Assembly (NCBI GenBank): GCA_024234895.1
Contig: JACKNJ010000007.1
Coordinates: 1 to 64,000 of the forward strand
DNA: 64,000 nucleotides
Source of the DNA: Gammaproteobacteria bacterium
GTDB taxonomy: Bacteria; Pseudomonadota; Gammaproteobacteria; JACKNK01
Reading direction: 5' to 3'
Below are positions 1 to 7,735 of the stretch, piece by piece. Position numbers and translations under genes: made by a program. Positions within the stretch are counted from its first letter, which is position 1. Every line of letters begins with the position of its first letter. The notes under the pieces were generated by a model. That model was not told the DNA's origin. It saw nothing but the letters and a program-made list of their open reading frames with translations, and searched no databases.

Positions 1-26
1 TAAACACCCTCTTAGCGGTCGCAACG

Positions 27-60
27 AAAAAGGGCCTGGCGTTTCCGCCAGGCCCTTTTT
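27..60. terminator. Bidirectional intrinsic terminator beyond panD
   Basis: Arms GGGCCTGGCG and CGCCAGGCCC pair perfectly around a four-base loop and are flanked by A5 on the left and T5 on the right, so the structure can end transcription from either side. It lies 18 bases beyond the panD stop codon and would end the panD transcript; it could also serve a gene to the left of the window. Confidence 0.85.
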
Positions 61-78
61 ATTTCCACGTGTCAGGCG

Positions 79-459
79 TCAAGCCGCCTGCACCGGAATC
101 GCATGCCGTGAACCGGTCACCTGATTGTTCTCGTCGAAGTAGACCAGGGTCGGCTTGTACGCGACCAACTCCGCTTCGCTGTAACGCCCGTACGCACAGA
201 TGATCACCCGGTCACCCGGCGACGCCTTGTGCGCGGCCGCGCCGTTGACGGAAATGATCCCGGAACCCTTCTCGGCGCGAATCGCATACGTCGTGAAGCG
301 TTCGCCGTTGCGCAGGTTGTAGATATCGATCTGCTGGTACTCGCGGATGCCGGCGAGTTCCAGAAACGCGCTGTCGATCGCGCAGGAGCCTTCGTATTCC
401 AGCTCCGAATGCGTGACCACGCAGCGGTGCAGTTTGGCTTGCAGCATGGTGACTTGCAT
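79..459 (-). CDS. panD: Aspartate 1-decarboxylase proenzyme (PanD)
   Basis: Pyruvoyl enzyme that decarboxylates L-aspartate to beta-alanine for pantothenate and coenzyme A synthesis in the cytoplasm. The protein is 126 residues, the same length as the E. coli enzyme, and carries the self-processing site Gly24-Ser25 in the motif YEGSCAID; cleavage turns Ser25 into the pyruvoyl group. The later conserved stretch ISVNGAAAHKASPGD is intact. The reading frame is open for 21 more codons upstream, but I chose the ATG at 459 because the resulting start (MQVTMLQAKLHR) matches the family N-terminus; ATG at 447 is an alternative. It is monocistronic, with a possible -10 box TAAAAT at 553-558 on the minus strand and a terminator directly downstream. 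Confidence 0.95.
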   Translation of the reverse strand: MQVTMLQAKLHRCVVTHSELEYEGSCAIDSAFLELAGIREYQQIDIYNLRNGERFTTYAIRAEKGSGIISVNGAAAHKASPGDRVIICAYGRYSEAELVAYKPTLVYFDENNQVTGSRHAIPVQAA

Positions 460-708
460 GGCTCTGCTCGTTAGCCGCTCTGGCTGGATGTTGGAAGGAA
501 ATCGGGCCGCCGACCCACTCACCGCGCGGCGTGCCCTGAACGTGCGGGCGGTATTTTAGCCCAACTGTCACCGAAATCAGGAATTTGGGCAAATCCCTGT
601 ATGACTGGCGGGCGGCGCACCAAGCGGGGGCAGCGCGGCACCGCGCCCCTAGATCGACTCGCGCCGATATCGCAGCCTGTTCATGGTCTTGTGCCCGTTG
701 TGCCGCCG

Positions 709-724
709 TGGCACAGGCCTTGCT
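709..724 (+). promoter_or_regulatory. Sigma-54 (-24/-12) promoter of nasT
   Basis: TGGCACAGGCCTTGCT matches the sigma-54 consensus TGGCAC-N5-TTGCW at every defined position, with GG (710-711) and GC (722-723) separated by exactly ten bases. Transcription would start near 735, about 30 bases before the nasT ATG. A possible NtrC-like dyad, CGCACC-N5-GGGGCA at 616-632 (10 of 12 consensus bases TGCACC/GGTGCA), lies about 95 bases upstream, an appropriate distance for an enhancer. The rest of the 460-763 gap shows no gene. Confidence 0.75.
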
Positions 725-763
725 CCGAAACCGTGCAATCCCGCATTCCCTTTTTCCTGCCGA

Positions 764-1354
764 ATGAATCCTCTCAACGTCCTGCTGGTCGACGATCGCG
801 TGGAGCGCCGATCCGCGGTGCTCGATCAGCTCGAAAGCGCGAATTGCCGGGTCGTCGCCGCGGTCGGCCCGGATGACGACCTGCTGCGCGTGGTCCGCGA
901 ACACGCGCCCGATGTGGTCATCATCGACATCGACTCCCCCAGCCGCGACACACTGGAAAGCCTGCGTTGCGTGCAATCCTCGCTGCCCCATCCGATGGTC
1001 ATGTTCAGCCAGGACGACCAGGGACAGACCATCCGTAGCGCGGTCGAGGCCGGTGTGTGCGCGTACATCGTCGATGGCATCAGCGCGAAACGCGTGCGCC
1101 CGATCATCGAGGCCGCGATGGCGCGTTTCGAGCGCTATCGGGATCTCGAATCCGAACTCCAGCGCACGCGCGGGCAACTAGCTGACCGCAAACTGGTCGA
1201 GCGCGCCAAGGGCATCTTGATGGCGCAGAAAGGCATCGACGAGGAAGAGGCCTACCAGCTCATGCGCAAGGCGGCGATGGACCGCAACCGCAAACTCTCC
1301 GACATCGCCGACGGCATCATCGCGGCAGCCGAATTGTTCAGCGCCAAGCTGTGA
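764..1354 (+). CDS. nasT: ANTAR-domain transcription antiterminator NasT
   Basis: RNA-binding response-regulator-like protein that lets polymerase read through leader terminators of nitrate assimilation genes. The 196-residue protein has an N-terminal receiver domain (about 1-125; acidic pair Asp10-Asp11, likely acceptor Asp55 in VVIIDIDSP) and a C-terminal ANTAR domain (about 139-190) containing VERAKGILMAQKGIDEEEAY. In the NasS-NasT family, NasS holds NasT inactive without nitrate rather than a kinase phosphorylating it. The start is the ATG at 764, giving the usual MNPLNVLLVDD beginning; the 81 bases upstream in frame are not receiver-like. No clear Shine-Dalgarno precedes the ATG. It has its own sigma-54 promoter, and its probable RNA target and its partner gene nasS are in the operon immediately downstream. 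Confidence 0.93.
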   Translation: MNPLNVLLVDDRVERRSAVLDQLESANCRVVAAVGPDDDLLRVVREHAPDVVIIDIDSPSRDTLESLRCVQSSLPHPMVMFSQDDQGQTIRSAVEAGVCAYIVDGISAKRVRPIIEAAMARFERYRDLESELQRTRGQLADRKLVERAKGILMAQKGIDEEEAYQLMRKAAMDRNRKLSDIADGIIAAAELFSAKL

Positions 1355-1483
1355 CGCCGCCGCACCAAACCCAGTGCACACCAACCCGGTAGCGCGTCAT
1401 TTCAGTGCGCGAAAGCTCGGCCAGGAGGCCTGTTCCGGGCAACGGAATCAACTAAACGGCTGATACATCATCGTTTTCTGATA

Positions 1484-1500
1484 TTGGCACAGCCCCTGCT
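1484..1500 (+). promoter_or_regulatory. Sigma-54 (-24/-12) promoter of the nrtABC-nasS operon
   Basis: TTGGCACAGCCCCTGCT carries the -24 GG at 1486-1487 and the -12 GC at 1498-1499, ten bases apart, with only one deviation (C for T) in the -12 TTGC element. The predicted start, near 1511, places the whole ANTAR leader and terminator within the transcript. A GCAC-N8-GTGC inverted repeat at 1362-1377 could be an enhancer but its spacing is one base off the NtrC consensus. Confidence 0.7.
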
Positions 1501-1510
1501 ACAACCCCTT

Positions 1511-1708
1511 TCATGAATCCGGCGGCCCGACGATGGGCCGGCCCCAACGGCGGGGCGTTCCGGAACGGGAATCGCAACACCAACGACGGTGACGGTTTCC
1601 ATCAACGGACAACGGCGTCCGCACGACCGCACAAGCTCTCCTCCCGGCTTGGCGGCACCGTGCGACGCCGTTTTTTTTTTGCATCAAACCCATGAGGCAG
1701 ATTCGAAC
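1511..1708 (+). promoter_or_regulatory. ANTAR-responsive leader RNA of nrtA
   Basis: About 200 untranslated bases precede nrtA. Two hairpins have six-base loops with A at position 1 and G at position 4, the signature of ANTAR target RNA: 1541-1556 (stem GCCCC/GGGGC, loop AACGGC) and 1578-1591 (stem CACC/GGTG, loop AACGAC). A third hexaloop hairpin, 1524-1539 (CGGCCC/GGGCCG core, loop GACGAT), abuts the first but lacks A1. A strong intrinsic terminator follows at 1612-1680 and the nrtA Shine-Dalgarno (GAGG) at 1694-1697. By analogy with known nas and eut leaders, NasT bound to the paired hairpins should favour read-through; the binding itself is inferred. Confidence 0.8.
1612..1680 (+). terminator. 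Leader attenuator terminator upstream of nrtA
   Basis: The arm ACGGCGTCCGCACG (1612-1625) pairs with CGTGCGACGCCGT (1659-1671) along 13 base pairs with one bulged C, closing a 33-base loop that contains a small AAGC/GCTT helix, and is followed by an uninterrupted run of ten T (1671-1680). It stands before, not after, a gene, only 28 bases ahead of the nrtA start, so it must be conditionally read through for nrtA to be expressed. Confidence 0.88.
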
Positions 1709-3109
1709 ATGAGCAAGCACCACGCTGGTTCCAACCTTTCCCGCCGCCGCTTCATCAAGCGCAGCCTGCTGGCTGGCGCGGTCGCCCTGGCCCTCGCCAG
1801 CGCCCCGGCCTTTGCCGAGACCGGCTGGCCGGAGAAGGAAGATCTGAAATTCGGTTTCATCAAGCTGACCGACATGGCGCCGTTGGCGATCGCCTACGAG
1901 AAGGGCTACTTCGAGGACGAAGGCCTGTACGTGAAACTGGAGGCCCAGGCGAACTGGAAGGTGCTGCTCGACGGCGTCATCGACGGCCAGCTCGATGGCG
2001 CCCACATGCTCGCCGGCCAGCCGCTGGCCGCGACCATCGGCTTCGGCACCAAGGCGCACATCGTCACCCCGTTCTCCATGGACCTGAACGGCAACGGCAT
2101 AACCGTTTCCAACGAGGTCTGGGCGGAGATGAAGAAGCATGTGCCCATGGATGCCGAGGGCAAGCCCGTGCACCCGATCAAGGCCGATTACCTGAAGCCG
2201 GTGGTCGACAAGTTCAAGGCCGAGGGCAAGCCCTTCAAGATGGGCATGGTGTTCCCGGTCTCCACCCACAACTACGAGCTGCGTTACTGGCTCGCCGCCG
2301 GCGGCATCGCCCCCGGTTACTACGCACCGGACAAGGGCGACATCACCGGCACCCTGAAGGCCGACGCGCTGCTCTCCGTGACGCCGCCGCCGCAGATGCC
2401 GGCGACCCTGGAGGCCGGCACCATCAACGGCTACTGCGTGGGTGAACCGTGGAACCAGCAGGCCGTGTTCAAGGGCATCGGCGTACCGGTCATCACCGAC
2501 TACGAGATCTGGAAGGACAACCCGGAGAAGGTCTTTGGCATGACCAAGGAATTCACCGAGAAGTATCCGAACACCACGGTGCGCGTGGTCAAGGCGCTGA
2601 TCCGTGCGGCCAAGTGGCTGGACGAGAACGACAACGCCAACCGTCCGGAGGCCGTGAAAATCCTGTCCGAGTCCAAGTACGTCGGCGCCGACTACGAGGT
2701 CATCGCCAACTCCATGACCGGCACCTTCGAATACGAGAAGGGCGACAAGCGCGAAGTCCCGGACTTCAACGTGTTCTACCGCTACAACGCGACCTACCCC
2801 TACTACTCCGACGCGGTCTGGTACCTGACCCAGATGCGTCGCTGGGGCCAGATCGCCGAAAAGAAGCCCGATTCCTGGTACGACGAGGTCGCCAAGAGCG
2901 TCTACCGCCCGGACATCTACACGACCGCCGCCAAGGAATTGATCGCCGAAGGCAAGGTCAGCGCGGATGAAATGCCGAACTTCGACAGCGAGACCGGCTA
3001 TCGCGCCCCGCAGACCGAGTTCATCGACGGCGTCACCTACGACGGCACCAAGCCGAACGCCTATATCGACGGCTTCAAGATCGGCCTCAAGGGTGACGAC
3101 AAGCCCTGA
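1709..3109 (+). CDS. nrtA: Nitrate ABC transporter substrate-binding protein (NrtA-like, Tat-exported)
   Basis: Periplasmic binding protein of a nitrate/nitrite-type ABC importer, 466 residues. The N-terminus has a twin-arginine signal, LSRRRFIKRSLL (10-21), a hydrophobic stretch and a likely cleavage after APAFA (residue 36). The mature part starts DLKFGFIKLTDMAPLAIAYEKGYF and contains the NrtA/CmpA/NasS family motifs STHNYELRYWLAAGGI and YCVGEPWN. The start ATG at 1709 follows GAGG at suitable spacing; in-frame sequence upstream runs through the terminator and is not coding. CmpA (bicarbonate) and cyanate-binding relatives are close, so nitrate is assigned mainly from the nasT/nasS context. 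It is first in the operon and lies behind the attenuator. Confidence 0.9.
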   Translation: MSKHHAGSNLSRRRFIKRSLLAGAVALALASAPAFAETGWPEKEDLKFGFIKLTDMAPLAIAYEKGYFEDEGLYVKLEAQANWKVLLDGVIDGQLDGAHMLAGQPLAATIGFGTKAHIVTPFSMDLNGNGITVSNEVWAEMKKHVPMDAEGKPVHPIKADYLKPVVDKFKAEGKPFKMGMVFPVSTHNYELRYWLAAGGIAPGYYAPDKGDITGTLKADALLSVTPPPQMPATLEAGTINGYCVGEPWNQQAVFKGIGVPVITDYEIWKDNPEKVFGMTKEFTEKYPNTTVRVVKALIRAAKWLDENDNANRPEAVKILSESKYVGADYEVIANSMTGTFEYEKGDKREVPDFNVFYRYNATYPYYSDAVWYLTQMRRWGQIAEKKPDSWYDEVAKSVYRPDIYTTAAKELIAEGKVSADEMPNFDSETGYRAPQTEFIDGVTYDGTKPNAYIDGFKIGLKGDDKP

Positions 3110-3180
3110 TCGTGGACCGGCATCGGTCGGGTCCGCCGACCGATGCCACGCTCCCCGCAAGGCTCAAGGAGAACACCGAC

Positions 3181-4212
3181 ATGCTTACCGCGATCCGATC
3201 CCAGAAAACCTTCGACACCGCCCCGCTCAACGCGGTGCTGACCTTCCTTTCCGGCGACACGCTGCTGCGCCTCACCCGGGGCGTCATCGAGAAGGCCGTC
3301 ATTCCGTTCCTCGCGATCGGCGCGTTCCTGTTCCTGTGGAGTGCCGGCGCCGCTCAGGTGCAGACCTCGCTCGGCCAGCTGCCCGGCCCGGCGATGGCCT
3401 GGGAACAGGCGGTCGCGCTCTACGACGAGCACAAGGCCGAGCGTCAGAAGGAGGCGGAGTTCTATGAGCGCATGGAAGAGCGCGTGCAGAAGGCCATTGC
3501 CGCCGGCCAGCCGCAGGAACGCATCGACCGCATGCGCGAACGCGGCTACACCGGCAAGCCGACCTTCTTCGACCAGATCTTCACCAGTCTGTACACGGTC
3601 GCGACCGGCTTCCTGATCGGTTCGCTGATCGCGATTCCCATCGGCATCGTCACCGGCATGAGCAACACGCTCTACAACGCGATGAACCCGATCATCCAGA
3701 TATTCAAACCGGTCTCGCCGCTCGCCTGGCTGCCGCTGGTGACCATGGTCGTCTCCGCGCTGTACGTGACCGACGACCCGATGTTCGACAAGTCCTTCCT
3801 CAACTCGGCGCTCACCGTAACGCTGTGCTGCCTGTGGCCGACCGTCATCAACACCACGGTCGGCGTGTCCAGCGTCAGCAAGGACCTGATCAACGTCAGC
3901 CGCGTGCTGCGCCTGTCCTGGCTCACCAAGACCGTCAAGATCGTGCTGCCCTCCTCCATTCCGATGATCTTCACCGGCCTGCGCCTGTCGCTGGGCATCG
4001 GCTGGATGGTGCTGATCGCGGCCGAGATGCTCGCGCAGAACCCGGGGCTGGGTAAGTTCGTCTGGGACGAATTCCAGAACGGCAGCTCCAACTCGCTGGC
4101 CCGCATCATGGTCGCGGTGCTGGTGATCGGCTTCATCGGTTACCTGCTCGACCGCGGCATGCTCTCGCTGCAGAAGCGCTTCTCCTGGGACAAGAACGCG
4201 GTGCTGCGCTGA
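3181..4212 (+). CDS. nrtB: Nitrate ABC transporter permease (NrtB-like)
   Basis: Inner-membrane channel subunit of the nitrate importer, 343 residues. After a hydrophobic segment at about 40-58 there is a charged, probably helical stretch (about 76-125, rich in E, R and K) before the conserved permease core, which begins near FFDQIFTSLYTVATGFLIGSLIAIP and includes the cytoplasmic coupling region around VSRVLRLSWLTKTVKIVLPSSIP. The start at 3181 is set by AAGGAG at 3166-3171; an earlier in-frame start at 3112 would begin inside the intergenic spacer. The charged insert makes the N-terminal part longer than in minimal NrtB proteins. It sits 71 bases after nrtA and 33 before the ATPase gene. Confidence 0.9.
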   Translation: MLTAIRSQKTFDTAPLNAVLTFLSGDTLLRLTRGVIEKAVIPFLAIGAFLFLWSAGAAQVQTSLGQLPGPAMAWEQAVALYDEHKAERQKEAEFYERMEERVQKAIAAGQPQERIDRMRERGYTGKPTFFDQIFTSLYTVATGFLIGSLIAIPIGIVTGMSNTLYNAMNPIIQIFKPVSPLAWLPLVTMVVSALYVTDDPMFDKSFLNSALTVTLCCLWPTVINTTVGVSSVSKDLINVSRVLRLSWLTKTVKIVLPSSIPMIFTGLRLSLGIGWMVLIAAEMLAQNPGLGKFVWDEFQNGSSNSLARIMVAVLVIGFIGYLLDRGMLSLQKRFSWDKNAVLR

Positions 4213-4245
4213 CGCGCATCGCCTCCACAACACGCGGAGAACAAG

Positions 4246-5127
4246 ATGAACCCCTACCTCAACATCGATCACGTCAGCATCACCTTCCCCACCGACAAGG
4301 GTCCGCTGAACGTGCTCAAAGACGTGAACCTGAACGTCGCCAAGGGCGAGTTCGTGTCGCTGATCGGTCATTCCGGCTGCGGCAAATCGACCGTGCTGAA
4401 CATCGTTGCCGGCCTGCTCAACGCCACCGAGGGCGGCGTGGTGCTGGAGGGCAAGGAAGTCGACGAACCCGGCCCGGATCGCGCCGTGGTCTTCCAGAAC
4501 CATTCCCTGCTGCCCTGGCTGTCGGTCTACGACAACGTGCGCCTGGCCGTCGATCGGGTCTTCAAGAAGACCAAGTCCAAGGCCGAACGCGATGCCTGGA
4601 CCCGCCACAACCTCGAACTGGTGCACATGGACCACGCCCTGGATCGGCGTCCGGACGAGATTTCCGGCGGCATGAAGCAGCGTGTCGGCATCGCCCGCGC
4701 GCTGGCCATGCAGCCGAAGGTGCTGCTGATGGACGAGCCCTTCGGCGCGCTGGACTCACTGACCCGCACCCACATGCAGGACTCGCTGATGGAGATTCAG
4801 TCCCAGCTCAACAACACCGTGATCATGATCACCCACGACGTCGACGAGGCGGTGCTGCTGTCCGACCGCATCATCATGATGACCAACGGCCCGTCGGCAA
4901 CCGTCGGCGAAATCCTGCACATCGATCTGCCGCGCCCCCGCGACCGCCTGGAACTGGCCGAAGACCCGACCTACAACCACTATCGCGCCGAGGTCGTGAA
5001 GTTCCTGCACGAACGTCACGAACGGCCCAAGTCGAAATCGAAATCCACGCCACCCGCCGCGCCAAAGAGCGACCCCGAAGCCGAGGAGGCTGAACCCGGC
5101 TCCCGCCATCTCCGGATCGCGGTCTGA
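4246..5127 (+). CDS. nrtC: Nitrate ABC transporter ATP-binding protein (NrtC/NrtD type)
   Basis: Cytoplasmic ATPase that drives the NrtAB importer. The 293-residue protein has Walker A GHSGCGKST (about 43-51), the Q-loop region VVFQNHSLLPWLSVYDN, the ABC signature ISGGMKQRVGIARAL, Walker B VLLMDEPFGALD and the switch histidine in MITHDVDEAV. It ends in a low-complexity Lys/Ser/Pro/Glu tail of about 35 residues. It is a single ABC domain without a fused substrate-binding domain, so structurally it resembles cyanobacterial NrtD more than NrtC; I use nrtC only as the third gene of the set. The start ATG follows GCGGAGAA. Three bases separate its stop from nasS, suggesting coupled translation. 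Confidence 0.88.
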   Translation: MNPYLNIDHVSITFPTDKGPLNVLKDVNLNVAKGEFVSLIGHSGCGKSTVLNIVAGLLNATEGGVVLEGKEVDEPGPDRAVVFQNHSLLPWLSVYDNVRLAVDRVFKKTKSKAERDAWTRHNLELVHMDHALDRRPDEISGGMKQRVGIARALAMQPKVLLMDEPFGALDSLTRTHMQDSLMEIQSQLNNTVIMITHDVDEAVLLSDRIIMMTNGPSATVGEILHIDLPRPRDRLELAEDPTYNHYRAEVVKFLHERHERPKSKSKSTPPAAPKSDPEAEEAEPGSRHLRIAV

Positions 5128-5130
5128 CCC

Positions 5131-6354
5131 ATGCCCAGCCGACTGGAAAAAACCGAACTCACCCTGGGCTTCATGCCCCTGAGTGATGCCGCGCCGCTTA
5201 TCGTTGCCCGCGAATTAGGCTTCTTCCAACGGCATGGCCTGAAAGTCCAGCTCTCGCGGGAAACCTCCTGGGCCAACATCCGCGACAAGGTCGCGCTTGG
5301 TCTGCTCGACGGCGCACAGATGCTGGCGCCGATGACACTGGCCAGCCGAATTGGTGTCGACCCCCTGTCGAAACCACTGGTGACCGCCCTCAGCCTCGAT
5401 CTGAACGGCAAGGCCATCACCATCTCCGAGGCGCTCTATCGTCGTCTGCGCAGTTATACGACGAGCGGTCTGGACGACGCCCTGACCGCAGCCCACGCCC
5501 TGCGCCGCCTGATCGATGCGGAACGCGATCGACCGCCGTTGACCTTCGCGGTGGTCTACCCGTTCTCGATGCATAACTACATCCTGCGCTACTGGCTCGC
5601 GGCCGGCGGCATCGACCCCGACAAAGACGTGCGGATCATCGTGATCCCGCCGCCGCAGATGGTCAGCCAGTTACGCCGTGGCGCGGTCGACGGCTATTGC
5701 GTCGGCGAGCCGTGGAACTCGGCGGCCGTCAACGAAGGGCTGGGGCGGGTGCTGGTCACCGATCACGCAATCTGGAACAACGGGCCTGAGAAGGTGCTCG
5801 GCGTGACCGAAGAATGGGCTGAGCGGAACCCCCAGACCCACGACGCGCTCATCTGCGCCCTGCTGGAAGCGGTCCACTGGCTGGATCAGCCCCAGCATCG
5901 CAACGAGGTATCGGAACTGATCGCCGGCAGTCGCTTCGTCGACATCGCGGTCGACGTGGTACGCATGTCCATGCTCGGCACCTTCCAGTTCGCGCGTACC
6001 GAGTTCCCGCGCTCGCAACCGGACTTTCACGTCTTCCACCGCTACGCCGCCAATTTCCCATGGCGCTCGCACGCGCTATGGATGGCGACGCAGATGCAAC
6101 GCTGGCACCAGTTGCCGATTGGCGTCGATCTGGTCGCGCTGACTGCGGCGACCTACCGCACCGATATCTATCGCGCGGCCGCGACCCGCATGGGGCTGAG
6201 CGCACCGACGGACGACTGCAAGAGCGAAGGTTTGCACGTCAGGGCCTGGAAGAATGAGCAACAGCTCAAACTCGGCCCGGACCAGTTTCTCGACCGCAGC
6301 GTGTTCGACCCCCAGCAGGTGATGGCCAACCGCGCCGGGAAGGTCGCGTCGTAG
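5131..6354 (+). CDS. nasS: Nitrate sensor NasS (cytoplasmic NrtA-like protein)
   Basis: NasS proteins bind nitrate or nitrite in the cytoplasm and release NasT when ligand is present. This 407-residue protein resembles the nearby NrtA (shared SMHNYILRYWLAAGGI and YCVGEPWN motifs, same TLGFMPLSDAAPLIVARELGFF opening) but starts directly in the ligand-binding fold with no signal peptide, which is what distinguishes NasS from transporter binding proteins. It is the last gene of nrtABC-nasS, so its level should follow that of the transporter, giving feedback: more NasS means more NasT held back when nitrate is absent. Its stop codon TAG is part of the left arm of a GTAGGG-type palindrome. Confidence 0.87.
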   Translation: MPSRLEKTELTLGFMPLSDAAPLIVARELGFFQRHGLKVQLSRETSWANIRDKVALGLLDGAQMLAPMTLASRIGVDPLSKPLVTALSLDLNGKAITISEALYRRLRSYTTSGLDDALTAAHALRRLIDAERDRPPLTFAVVYPFSMHNYILRYWLAAGGIDPDKDVRIIVIPPPQMVSQLRRGAVDGYCVGEPWNSAAVNEGLGRVLVTDHAIWNNGPEKVLGVTEEWAERNPQTHDALICALLEAVHWLDQPQHRNEVSELIAGSRFVDIAVDVVRMSMLGTFQFARTEFPRSQPDFHVFHRYAANFPWRSHALWMATQMQRWHQLPIGVDLVALTAATYRTDIYRAAATRMGLSAPTDDCKSEGLHVRAWKNEQQLKLGPDQFLDRSVFDPQQVMANRAGKVAS

Positions 6355-6413
6355 GGCGGAAGCCGAAGGCGTTCCGCCGCCCGCCGTCCGGTGGAATCTC
6401 TCCGAGTGCCGCC

Positions 6414-6417
<4 letters not shown>
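6351..6417. repeat. GTAGGG-bounded palindromic element between convergent genes
   Basis: Outer arms GTAGGGCGG (6351-6359) and CCGCCCTAC (6409-6417) are perfect inverted repeats, with an inner hairpin GGCGGAA/TTCCGCC at 6356-6379. The TAG in the left arm is the nasS stop, and the CTA in the right arm is the TAG stop of the symporter gene on the other strand. A related element lies at 48973-49052. No T tract is present, so termination, if any, would not be of the simple intrinsic kind. Confidence 0.75.
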
Positions 6418-7691
<1,274 letters not shown>

Positions 7692-7735
7692 CGGTGTTCA
7701 CCTCGCTCTCGCCGCGACCGGTGGTGGACACGACG

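Noticed and set aside
1362..1377. NtrC dyad upstream of the nrtA promoter
   Set aside because: GCAC-N8-GTGC has one base too many between half-sites compared with the consensus; kept only as a remark.
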